Positions 53,967 to 64,000 of a DNA stretch of 64,000 bases are shown here, in pieces. The notes below the pieces were generated by a model that made no database searches, had not been told where the DNA came from, and saw nothing but the letters and a program-made list of their open reading frames with translations. The position numbers and the translations under genes are program-made. Every line of letters starts with the position of its first letter. Within the stretch, counting starts at the first letter, position 1. Origin of the DNA: Phlebopus portentosus (lineage: Eukaryota; Basidiomycota; Agaricomycetes; Boletales; Boletinellaceae); NCBI GenBank assembly GCA_037892935.1, contig JAYXKI010000015.1, forward strand, positions 124,001-188,000, written 5' to 3'.

Positions 53967-54453
53967 CGCACGACAATGGCCTTCCGCGATTCATGGAGGA
54001 GAGAACGCGTTAAGGTCGGGGAACAGACCGACACGTGACTGTGTCAGCCCGTCACCCTACGTTCCCACGTCTGATTTCTGCATCTTGCAATTGCATTCTT
54101 GCTTCTCGCACCCTTGCGTGGGCCTGTAGTCACTGCATATTGGAGGTCCCTAACACATACCTGTGTAGCCGTACGTACCTAAGATAAAAAAATCTACGCA
54201 AAAATCTGTCTCACATCACACAGAAAATTTGTGTAGAACAAGATACATTAGGAACACAGATATACGCATTTCTGTGTAGATCACGCAACACAAAAGTCTG
54301 TATAGTTTTGTCTAGCTGACGTGGTGCTTGATTAGATTTTGAGAGTTGATATATAAGAACTAGACTAGATTTGTATAATCGAACTATGTAAATCTACACA
54401 GAATCTACACAGATCTCTACGCGTGCGAGTGACGAGTGTCAGACGAACTTAGA
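53967..54453. repeat. Spacer with TCTACAC / GTGTAGA word cluster
   Basis: No gene. 54,154-54,430 contains repeated GTGTAGA and TCTACAC words (54,164, 54,234, 54,276, 54,393, 54,405 and variants) interspersed with CACAGA and AAATCT. 54,154-54,168 (CACATACCTGTGTAG) is an imperfect inverted match to 56,378-56,392 (12 of 15), on the far side of the Hsp70/RPB1 chimera. Confidence 0.45.
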
Positions 54454-54559
54454 TGCATTTTGACGTGTCGTCCTCTTTGTCTCTTGCCACCACTAGTACT
54501 GTCATGCCACTCTATCCACCCCCAGCACCTACAAATCATCTCCGTCCCTGCTTCATCCA

Positions 54560-55336
<777 letters not shown>

Positions 55337-55338
55337 TC

Positions 55339-55450
55339 ATGGTAACTTGATGGGGAAACGTGTCGATTTTTCGGCACGTACTGTCATCACCGGAGACCCC
55401 AAACTTGACGAAGTTGGTGCGCGCCGAAGAGCATCACCATGCCTCTCACG
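55339..55450 (+). pseudogene. RNA polymerase II largest subunit (RPB1) fragment
   Basis: Directly after the Hsp70 fragment: [20 protein letters not shown] then KLDEVG, a signature of the RPB1 clamp/core region in eukaryotes. One frame later the homology continues with a peptide resembling [10 protein letters not shown] (family PRSIAMTLT). Only about 35 residues are present, too few for any function. It is an orphan gene fragment fused to Hsp70 sequence. Confidence 0.82.
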
Positions 55451-55496
55451 TGCCAAGAAAGAGGTTAGTAGGAAGAGCATCTTGATTGATGTGCGA

Positions 55497-55675
55497 TTTA
55501 AAATTGTTATTTTGACAGTGAACCCATGCAATATCACATACTTACAAGAGCTTGTGTGGAATGAATCGAGAGAATGCCCTCGAGCGCGATATGTGACTCA
55601 AGATACCGGGGAGTGTATAGATCTTCGGTACAATAAGCGTATGGACGTCTTTCTTTAGTATCGACACAGTTATGT
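55497..55675 (+). repeat. Dispersed repeat, copy 2 (partner at 30,600-30,771, inverted)
   Basis: Shares ATCACATACTTACAAGAGCTT and flanking sequence with the reverse complement of 30,600-30,771. Lies immediately after the RPB1 fragment. Confidence 0.65.
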
Positions 55676-56484
55676 CCTCTTCAACTGACAGCCATCGTTG
55701 CGCAAGATGTCTATGATGTGTATCAGGGTCCAACTAATGCCCTATTTGAGTGCGTGCCCGACCTATATGTTCATGTCTGAACTCTGACCAATTTTATGCA
55801 AGCTTTCATCTCAATCAATGCCGACTTCCATGGTGATGAAATGAACTGGTGGTGAAATGAACATGTAGTATGTCGTATCACTTCCACTTTGTGTTATTGT
55901 CTCTGATCTCCGTGTAGCGTTCCCTAGAGCGAGAAGACGGGGGCCGAACTCAGTCAAATAGTGTGGGTCCCCAGGCAGATCATTTTGCTCCAAGCGAACA
56001 AGACCGTTGGCTGCTATCCTCAAGGGTGACACCTCGGAGAAGACCAAGACCCCCTCTTGCTTCATGTATCTAACTTGAGCCATGTCTAAAGTCCTTACTG
56101 AGTTCACATGTATTTTGATAATTTCTAATCAAAAATGGTCTGAAACGGAAAAAAACAAAATTTCTAAATGCCGAGGCAGCAAAGTAGAGAGTAAATGTTT
56201 GCAGGCCTACACATGAAAATGTAGGTCATGTATGCATATCTACATGTATGTGCTGCCTATTTCATCTAGACGGTCTGTGCTAAACCAGTGCTGGTTATAC
56301 ATTCGCAATTTAACACGGATCTCGTGTAGATGACATACAAAGCTAGTGTGGTCACGGGTTATGTGACCTACCCAAATCTACACGGACATGTGATATATTT
56401 CTTAATGTGCAGTGAGTGTAACACGTGCTCGATGCGCGGACGACACGTACACGTGGGGTTCCGGTCGGTTGGTAGTTTTCGTTT
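55676..56484. other. Intergenic with second CTACA/TGTAG word cluster
   Basis: No gene supported. 56,199-56,392 repeats CTACAC/GTGTAG/CTACATGTA words, like 54.2 kb. The segment just before 56,485 may contain the CACTA transposase promoter; no TIR with CACTA ends was found. Confidence 0.4.
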
Positions 56485-59075
56485 ATGGACGTTGACGTGG
56501 ATCCAGTCGCGCATCTGGTCGAGAATCTCGGACGTTTCCTTCTGCTGAACGAGGGTGGTTCGTCATATGGCAGAGGACAGGGCGCCATCGGGACTGGAGT
56601 GAAGCTTAGACAATGGCCCTACAAATATGACAACAGTTTGTGGATGATTTCCTGTGTTCATTGCGAATTCTCATTTAAAGTATCAGGTCATCACTTTAGT
56701 TGGCCTCTTGAGACTGAACCTGCAGTGGTGCAGAACGTCGTTCTTATATCTTTATTCTCCTCCGTTTCCTTTTCGCTAAGTCAAGACGACTCCTCAGCGT
56801 TATTGAAACTTCTAAAGCATTTGGTGGAAACGACGATGAAGAGAACAGAGTCCGAGGACGTGGTCAGGGCAATAACGTCCAGCATACCAGATGATCCAGC
56901 GACGCTTCGATCCATGTATTGCCTGAATCGCGGCTCGACCTTATGCGCCATTTGTCCAAGATGCTATGCGCTGCGCAGATCTGCAGACATTTCTTATTCG
57001 ACAGAAGCCGGCGTCTCCGTTTACCCGAAGAAATGTTCCCGACCTACAACTGTTTTCGGCGCAATCTGCAACGAACCGCTCACGGATGACAACAATAAGC
57101 CTCTGAAGACGTTCATTTACAACTCTGTCCTGGACTTCATTGGAAATCTAGTCTCGCGACATTCAACCGAAGCATTCATCAACAATGCATGCGACAATTT
57201 ATTAAAATCGGTCCAAGAAAGCTCGTCGGATTTTCGGGACCCCTTTCAGGCCAAGTTCCTGAAGTCCTTTAGGAGCCATCGGCCTGAGAAGCTATTCATT
57301 GATAGAGGTGAAGAATTACGGCTTGCTTTCTCTTTGTGTATCGGCTCTTTTGACGTCGATGCCGTGCGAGCTGAAATGGACGGTGTCTCTTACTGCTTCA
57401 TTGCATTGGCTTGCCTAAATTTGCCTGAGGCTATTAGGTATAGGACCGAGAATATGTTTCTAGTCGGCATCACTCCAAATCTAAAGTTGCGCTCGGATAT
57501 CGATCGTTACCTGTCCCCGCTTGTCGATGAGCTTCTCATCCTGTGGAACGAGGGAGTGCGTTTCTCGCGAACAGCGTCTTCACCGGAAGGACGAATAGCG
57601 CGTGCAGCGATTGCTTTGGTCGTCTGTGATCTCCCTGACGAGATGCAGGCAACGAGGATATCAGGGCGCGACTTCATCTGCTCATATTGTCCCACAGCTT
57701 CTCAAGAGCAAGCGAGAGCACGGCGTGAAGCACAGACCAGAGCAGGGCCTTTCATAGATGCGAGAGACTGTGGTCCACAGTGGTCGGAGCTGTCGAGGCT
57801 TCCGTATTGGCACCAAACAAAGCAGCATGTGATCAACGTAATGCAGTGTTTGTTGCTTGGGGTGGTGCAGAATCATCTCGCGAAAATCTTTCCTTTGACA
57901 GATCATCCCTTGGAGTCGAGCGCCGCAAACACTCGGTTGGCAAAATTCGGACAGTACCTTCAACATGTAGTAAAGAATACGACGATACCAACTTGGGTAT
58001 GTTCTGTTCCGCGCAACTGTGACTCTCCCTTCGCAGGGAAGATGGACGCGGATGAGTGGAGAACCCTCACTACGATCTTCCTGCCACTGGCTTTTACGTT
58101 GTACTACTTCGGCGATGAGTTGCAAGACGATGCATACCGCGTGCGCTTCAAAATTATTATGGATCACACAATGCAGCTGTCACAAGCGGTCACGGTTTTA
58201 TTCAGGGAGACGACTAGTGAAAATGAAATCTACGCATACGAGCGTCACCTTGATTCTTACATACGCGATGTGTGCTTGGTACATCCGGGCGCTGAGTTAG
58301 AACCGAATATGCATTTATCAACGCACATAACCGACTTTCTGCAAGGGTTTGGATCCGTTCGTTCGTGGTCGATGATTCCGTTCAAGAATCTAATCTACTC
58401 ACTCAAGAACCTTTCGAGAAACAATCAGTTAGGCCAGTTCATATTGTTTGTCTTCTATATTGGTGTCCTAATTGTTTCGTAGACCAGAGCGGAAGTACGA
58501 TTCTCACTTCATTCCTCGCCATGTCTCGGCTCAAAATGTGGCTTTCACGAGACGATTGTCCCCCGTACTTACAGTCATGCGTAGAAGTTATTCACGGGGC
58601 ATACGTCAAGGAATCCGCGTCAACTTCGCAACAGCCGGACTCGGATTATCGCACGAAGTTTGACGATTTTTCACTGCCGGATATCGAAGATCCTACGATT
58701 AAACTATTCATTCAAGACAACAAAGACATACTCCAAGACAGTTACAAAAGCAATGGCACTGAATATGCGATTTGTTGTTGGAATACCGGGAACAGCCAGG
58801 TAATTTTTCGTCCAGATGGGATAGATACGGTGATGCCGGGCTTCATTCGGTACATCGTTGGCGGAGACGAACCGAAGTTTGTCGTAGGCCGTCTTCATCC
58901 TGTCCCGTTCAACGCAGACCATTTTAGTCATTATGAAAATACCACTTTAAAGATCTTTCATACTATCGTTTCCCAGCATGATATCGTTGATGTCGGTGCT
59001 GTCGTAGGGCATTTTGCCGCTTTACCGTTACAGGGCCAGATCTGTGTCGTACTTCCTCTGTGCAAGGTATGGTAG
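56485..59075 (+). CDS. Tnp2-like CACTA (EnSpm) transposase, probably degenerate
   Basis: Two consecutive frames: 56,485-58,482 (665 residues from ATG) and its continuation about 58,485-59,075 in another frame, joined by an intron or a frameshift at about 58,430-58,500. Features of fungal Tnp2: the zinc-type CAICPRCY segment with a later CNEP (about residues 150-195), CIGSFDVDA (~290), VSYCFIALACLNLPEAIRYR, MFLVGITPNLK, the GVRFSRTASSPEGRIARAAI segment, ISGRDFICSYCPTA and WSELSRLPYWH followed by the conserved INVMQCLLLGVVQNH motif. The second frame ends with DVGAVVGHFAALPL and VVLPL, typical of the C-terminus. Where relatives usually have Asp (VD-W/G-F) this copy reads IGSF, so the first catalytic acid appears lost. 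Confidence 0.75.
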
Positions 59076-59340
59076 TTATTACAATCAGAAGCAATGCTTG
59101 TTTTCGTGGCAATTGTGACTGATGTACGGGCATTTACCGGCCCTTTGAATACCCAATACAAATGTACTTGTCTGCCTCACAATACCAGAAAAAATCCATG
59201 AATAATCAGATAGTCTACTATGAAGGTTATAGCCTGAAATTTTTTCCAGTTGGAAAATGTGTCGGTAAAACTAATATCGGTCAGTGTTAGAAAAAGTGGC
59301 ATTAGACTTTGACGTCACAGTATTAATCTCGTGGAGAATA
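59076..59340. other. Intergenic, nothing recognised
   Basis: AT-rich, no supported ORF or repeat. Confidence 0.4.
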
Positions 59341-59344
59341 CGCA

Positions 59345-60313
59345 GGGCGAAATTCCAGCTTCATGCCCTTGTATGGAGTCAAATCAATAAGAGCCCCGCG
59401 CCGCAGCACGACAGGTCAAAATAGACGGACCTTGACTCAACGGAGTTCGCGGACTTCCGGTGACTTGTGGATTGTGCAGTTGTCCATTACTACGACAGAG
59501 TTTAGAGCCGACCAAGATTGTATGTGGTCCAAGAGATTCCTGATGAATGCGGTAAAGGGGGCGGCATTGAAGGATCCTTCCAGTATTGTACAGTCAAGCG
59601 TGCCAGTCGCAGTGATCGCAGGCAAGATCGAACACCTAGCAGAAGCAAGCAGTCAGATTCGCAGTCATAAAGGTAATCATCGCACCTTTTCCCCCACGCA
59701 AAGATCGCTTTCCGACGCACCTGACGACCTTGCAAAGCCTATGCTTTTTCCCTCAAGAAGGTATGCCGGTCGCACGCATTCTCGTCGATTAAGACAAGCT
59801 GTACCGCCTCATCCTCAATCTGTACCTTATCCGAGCGGACCCACTATGTTCAAGCACCACTTGGAGATCTTGAGCAGAGTAAGTTCTCTAACGCGAAGCC
59901 ATAAACATCATCGTACCGTCTTCAAGGTGAACCCAGACCGTTACAAAGATCCCTACACTGTGGTGTAGAAACAGTCTTGCCGGTTACCCTTTCCAACTCC
60001 CTCGTCTCGTCTAGGAACTAATCTTCGCGATGCTCTATCATGCTCAGGAGACACTACAGTTCATTCAGCCATAGCAAGTCACTACGACCCAAAAGAACAC
60101 TCGCCTATGTATCCGAATAATCATGCTTCCTTGGTCTCCCAGTCCTCGCGCCTTCCTGTTCGTGCACTTGTATCGAGCAACCGTCCGGTGGATCGTTGCT
60201 CGATGCACAACTATTATCCTGGCCATGTCATGTACAGTGAAGAGCCGCGATTGGTACAGTCTGAATATGATGCATCTGGAGTTGTTGGTGAGAGCCTTGC
60301 CTGAAACCATTGC
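59345..60313 (-). pseudogene. DDE_3 transposase relic 2
   Basis: Minus strand. Starts around MVSGKALTNNSRCIIFRLYQ with helix-turn-helix FTVHDMARIIVVHRATIHRTV (about 60,260-60,180); later RQVRRKAIFAWGKR (about 59,720), GTLDCTILEGSFNAAPFTAF, SVVVMDNCTIHKSPEVREL (second catalytic Asp, about 59,480). The part with the first Asp (DESACDR) is not recognisable and the Glu motif is lost or beyond the end. Frames change repeatedly. Distinct in sequence from relics 1 and 3. Confidence 0.75.
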
Positions 60314-60419
60314 GGAACAACATGAGAGGAGGAGAAATGAATGTGTCTGAAAGTGTTCGTAATCTTTATCGTATATATGTGCCACGCCAAGGTGCTTACG
60401 TGCACACGTGCTCACAGGT

Positions 60420-62440
60420 GTTGGTAGTACGCACAGAAATTTGAGCGTAGCAGTCGAGGCACAGAGCAGATGGACAAGAAACTTACAGCAAAGATGGCTT
60501 TAGGTGGTCCGATTTCATGAAAAAAGAATCATAATTTTTGCGGTCTGGCTGTCCGTGCTGCAAGCTCTACTGTAAGAAGAGAAAGGTGGAAATGGATCGA
60601 AGTGGAGCACAAACCTCGCCGCCACACCACGAATACCGTACAGATTTGCTTCAAACTTGCAGGAGTTGTCGGTATAGTCATATACTTAATTTGAGGATAC
60701 AGGAAAAAAATTACAAGCTGATGTAGATGAACCATAATTTTTGAATCTCAGTGGAAGTGAGAGAACAAACTGGCTGCAATTGTTTGACCTCCTTCCACTT
60801 ACACATGTTTAGTTAGCTCCACGTTTTACATATTTCTGCTCTTGAGGACCGTGCCTATTTTTTGAGCACTTAATGAGCGGGTATTGTGCAGATTTACAGC
60901 GAAAATGGGTGTTTATTCAAATTTTCGACGTTGCACAGACGCGGTTCACCACGGTTTACATCATGTGCACAGCATAGGTTGATTGCAGTGCAGTAAGGGG
61001 GTATAGCAGACCTAGAGCTTTCAAACTTCTACACCAAAAACCTGAGATTTGGGGTAATCACGTGTGTTTTTTGACGCGTGGTGTGCCCTGAATGAACAAA
61101 AAAGAACAAAATAAATGGTCGATTTCTCTGTCAATATAGCACAAAAAAATCTGATATTGCCATGTAAAAAAACTACATGAAATTGCACGTCTGTACATGT
61201 AAAAATATCTGAGTTTTGTTGCATCTGTGCAGCAGAACAAAACAGATAACATCGAAAGACTGAGTTCTTGCCCTTGTCCTTCACTGAATGCAAAAATCAT
61301 AACTCACCCAATATCACCTGTAAAAATCTAATTCAACTGTGATAAATCAGGCCAGCCTAGTGACCATCTGTTTTCAACTTATTGTGGCTCCTCGACATGC
61401 ATTCATAATAAAACTAGACAGTCTGTTGTCTCTCCTGCTTGCAATTCTCTCTCCTAGACCATTGCAATTGCTATAACTCACGCATTCAGACACCAAAAAA
61501 TCTGATTCTCTCTGCTAAAAAGGTATGCTGATGGGTGCTTTCAAACAGAATTATCATTGAGCTGGATAGGCCTGAGTGCGACTGCATTATATGTTTAATT
61601 CTATCATACAGGCCTGAAACTACTTCTACCCCACAACCATCTTCCTCCAAAACATCACTTGCCAATGTATCTAGGCCATTCAGTTCTCAAATCAGGTCAG
61701 AGAATCAGTTCCATCACGTATTCCCTCCTCAGGAAAGTCGAAAGTAGTTACCAAGATAAAGACGTAACTCACAGGCCCAAGTAGCAGAAGGATAGTCTTT
61801 GAATAATATACAATGGCCCTCATGCAACTCCTATCACTCATTCAGACCTCTGAGGCCCCTCACCTCTCCCCTTGTCTGTGTGAACAAAATCCTGAAAGTT
61901 GAAAGTAGCCAATGCTACACAATATAAGAATATAGGTTCGTCGTTCTTTATAAGCATGAACAGCACTCTAGATAGTGAATGCCTTGATCTGGCCACCAAC
62001 ATCCTACTTACCAGCTCAGAGCATCTCTGTTGACACAGACAATGACAGTAAATGGCCAGTCACTGTTGCTACTTTGAAACTAGAGTACAAGGGCCCCAGG
62101 GAGGGCATGCACAAATTTATATTGCCAGGCCTGAGCATATGTCAATGTAGATTTTGAATCGGATGTCAGATGTTACAGTAGATTAAAAGAACTTTGAGAA
62201 TGCAACTGCTGACAAGTACGTGATAAGGGGTGCCATCGATATGAGTGAGCAAAGTGAGAGAAGAAGAGGAGACTGACGTGTATGATGTTACTTATTTTAC
62301 GTGTTGTACTCACAACTTGATCTTTAACTATCACCATCCTAGACGCAGGTGGCTTATCGATGCCATCCGAACTATCATTCTGAAGTCCACGGTTCAGCTT
62401 TCGAATGAGCGTACCTTTATATCTTATCAACAGTGCAGCA
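60420..62440. other. AT-rich intergenic region, no genes recognised
   Basis: Only short chance ORFs. The phrase AAAAATCTGA, or a near match, recurs at about 61,147, 61,201, 61,323 and 61,496, twice near ATAACTCAC, suggesting eroded copies of a short dispersed repeat. No RNA gene or TIR pair found. Confidence 0.4.
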
Positions 62441-63331
62441 GAAGACTTTTCGATGACCTACAAGAATGCATTGTCACCATGAACAAGAAGTTTAGCGTGT
62501 CTGAGATTGCAGCTTTGACTGAGCTTTCGAGAGTGATGGTTTTCCAGGTAATACAGGAATTCAAGTGCAATAGGACTGTTGCTACACAAAGTCTTAGTTT
62601 TCATAGAGGACTAAGGGCCCTCAATTATGACCATACCCAGGTGTGCCATATGCCTAATCTAATACTAGTTGTCTATTGGCTGACACTGTCTAGTTCCTCT
62701 GTGGGTCATTGGGCAATCGTAACAACTGCTATATTGACGAGCTAAAGGAGCTTCTACAGGAAATGTAGGGAAAGGAAGTTTTAGACTCAACTATATGCAG
62801 GACTTTGCTGTGCACCGGCTTCAGATTAAAGAAGGTAATCATCTCTTTGCTTCCCTATGCATTCTGTGCAATTAATCAAATCCTGGTCATCTAGATATCA
62901 AAGAGGGCTGTTGAGTGAAGTGAGACCCTTTGTATGCAGTATGTTTCATATATAGATTTGTAGTATACAGCAGAACAGTCAGTGTTTGTTGATGAGAGTG
63001 CTTGCGATCGATGGACTTTTCTCTGTGATACTGCTTGGGCTCTTGAGGGTCTCTGTGCTTGTCAAAAACAGTTCTTCAACAGTGGTAAATAGTGAATATA
63101 ACTTTTGCAACTCAGTATAATTTTCTGATACATTCTGCTCAGCTTCTCTGTCCTGCCAGCTATCAGTCTCGATGGTATGATCAATTGCTCTGTTGTGGAG
63201 GGTGCCTTCAACACATGGTTGTTCATGAAATTCATTGCCAGTCCATTGGACAAAATGAATCCCTTCTCTGCTCCTTGGTCCATTATCGTGATGGATAACT
63301 GCCTGATATATAAAGCCCTTCAGATTCAAGA
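62440..63331 (+). pseudogene. DDE_3 transposase relic 3, cut by Gy8
   Basis: Plus strand. DDLQECIVTMNKKFSVSEIAALTELSR-type helix-turn-helix (62,452-62,560), FHRGLRALNYDHTQ, then in another frame YIDELKELLQEM (stop TAG), STICRTLLCTGFRLKK, an intron-like GTAATC...CTAG (62,833-62,894), a piece with TGA, VFVDESACDRWTFL (first Asp, about 62,990), QKQFFNSGK, a second intron-like GTAAAT...CCAG (63,085-63,162), SLDGMINCSVVEGAFNTW and IIVMDNCLIYKALQIQD (second Asp, about 63,294). Here Gy8 is inserted, so the Glu part lies beyond the window's right edge if still present. Confidence 0.82.
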
Positions 63332-63789
63332 TGTAAGGACTCGAACATTTTCCTTTTCTTTTCTGACGTCACCATTTATTTTAATATTCTTTTCCTTTTC
63401 TTTTATTTTTCTTATGCGCTTATTCATCCTTTTGCCGGAACATTCCACAATGTTCTATCACGCTTACTAATTATCCCATTCCTTGTCATGTGACTTCCCA
63501 TTAGGGTAGACCTTTCCCACGCCCAAAGTCTATATAAGTAGATAGTTTGACTCTTTCGTTCCTTGTCTTTCTATTCTACTTACCTTCACTGCGACCTAGG
63601 TATCTACTCTTGTATTATTAGTTTGCTGAATTCTACTTACCTTCACTGCGACCTAGCGTTCGACGGTCTGGACTTAAGCCTCGTCTTAGCTGTCTTGACC
63701 TGAGCGACGTGTTTGGGATTATCTCATTCACGCTTGTTTGTTGTTGTGTTGGCCTGCCTCGACTCAGTCCTTGAGCCGTCCGCCTAACA
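63332..63789 (+). repeat. Gy8 5' LTR
   Basis: 458 bp, TGTAAGG...CCTAACA. TATA at 63,531; R/primer sequence GTCTTTCTATT at 63,565-63,575, 34 nt downstream. Both 26-bp repeats present, with GACCTAG in place of GACATAG. Confidence 0.92.
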
Positions 63790-63790
63790 T

Positions 63791-63801
63791 AATAGAAAGA
63801 C
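63791..63801 (+). promoter_or_regulatory. Self-priming primer-binding site of Gy8
   Basis: AATAGAAAGAC one base after the LTR, complementary to 63,565-63,575. Confidence 0.8.
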
Positions 63802-64000
63802 CTACCTCTGGCTCACGCCCGATTCCGTTGTTGTCGAGCGCTCGCCTGTGACGTGTCCCCTGAAGTATATCTTCGAAGGACGACATCAAACGAAACCCGG
63901 TTCCTACTGTGCAGACAACAAACCCCTATCTTGCCCGTCGAAGTCCGATTGACTCCGACGTGACCCGATAGTACCCGAAGTATCAACCAATCACATCACC

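Larger units (their letters stand above)
63332..64000 (+). mobile_element. Gy8: 5' end of another gypsy copy
   Basis: LTR 63,332-63,789, primer site 63,791-63,801, and leader to the window end. The LTR has the U5 subtype II of Gy3. The five bases before it (CAAGA, 63,327-63,331) are the predicted target duplication. The leader matches Gy7 and Gy5 leader sequence (ATCTTGCCCGTCGAAGTCCG). No decay is evident in this short part. Confidence 0.9.

Noticed and set aside
52740..54180. Terminal inverted repeats and TA duplication for DDE_3 relic 1
   Set aside because: No convincing inverted pair was found by eye in the flanks.
56485..59075. Terminal CACTA repeats of the CACTA element
   Set aside because: No CACTA/TAGTG pair with longer inverted similarity could be found around the transposase within the window.

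Overview
The window looks like a transposon-packed stretch of a filamentous fungal genome, most likely an Agaricomycete (Basidiomycota). The signs are chromodomain-bearing Ty3/gypsy elements of Tf1/sushi type, a long-LTR gypsy element with an agaric-style Gag, fungal IS630/Tc1-type (DDE_3) transposases with short introns, a Tnp2-like CACTA transposase, a multipass membrane protein of an agaric type, and fragments of Hsp70, RPB1 and TPR/Mlp1-like genes with typical ~50-bp fungal introns. There is no bacterial gene organisation and I saw no tRNA, rRNA or CRISPR.

Layout. 1-30,086 is a nest of plus-strand copies of one Ty3/gypsy family (named Gy here). Gy2 (gag at 1-1311, pol at 8609-12041, 3' LTR at 12042-12231 plus 20605-20836) is split by Gy1 (1726-8608, target duplication GCGGG) and, inside its 3' LTR, by LX, an unrelated minus-strand long-LTR element (12232-20604, target duplication CCGC). 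Gy2 itself sits in the pol of Gy3 (20837-23643). Gy3 sits in the last bases of a further copy, Gy4, whose LTR is shared in tandem with the badly decayed, CpG-depleted Gy5 (23664-30086). Then come an AT-rich word-repeat island (30,087-30,480), a dispersed repeat, the minus-strand decayed copy Gy6 (30,775-37,301), a small minisatellite, and the minus-strand young copy Gy7 (37,639-44,600, target duplication ATTAC). 

45-64 kb is gene-poor accessory DNA: one plausible host membrane-protein gene (45,339-46,580) with a Harbinger-like MITE at its stop codon, two doubtful small ORFs, a permuted tandem pair of TPR/Mlp1-like pseudogene fragments (48.5-52.5 kb), a fused Hsp70/RPB1 gene-fragment chimera (54.5-55.45 kb), a CACTA transposase (56.5-59.1 kb), three DDE_3 transposase relics, and the 5' end of another gypsy copy (Gy8, 63,332 onward) inserted in the third relic.

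How the Gy family appears to work: the LTR carries a TATA box 34-35 nt upstream of an 11-nt sequence that is the perfect complement of the 11 nt next to the 5' LTR (Tf1-style self-priming). The leader is almost free of ATG. Gag ends in a CCHC knuckle and overlaps Pol in the -1 frame at a conserved GGGTTTT heptamer followed by a 6-nt spacer and a stem-loop over the gag stop. Pol runs protease, reverse transcriptase, RNase H, integrase, chromodomain and ends at the purine tract touching the 3' LTR. No copy in the window is fully intact; decay is dominated by C-to-T/G-to-A changes at CpG.
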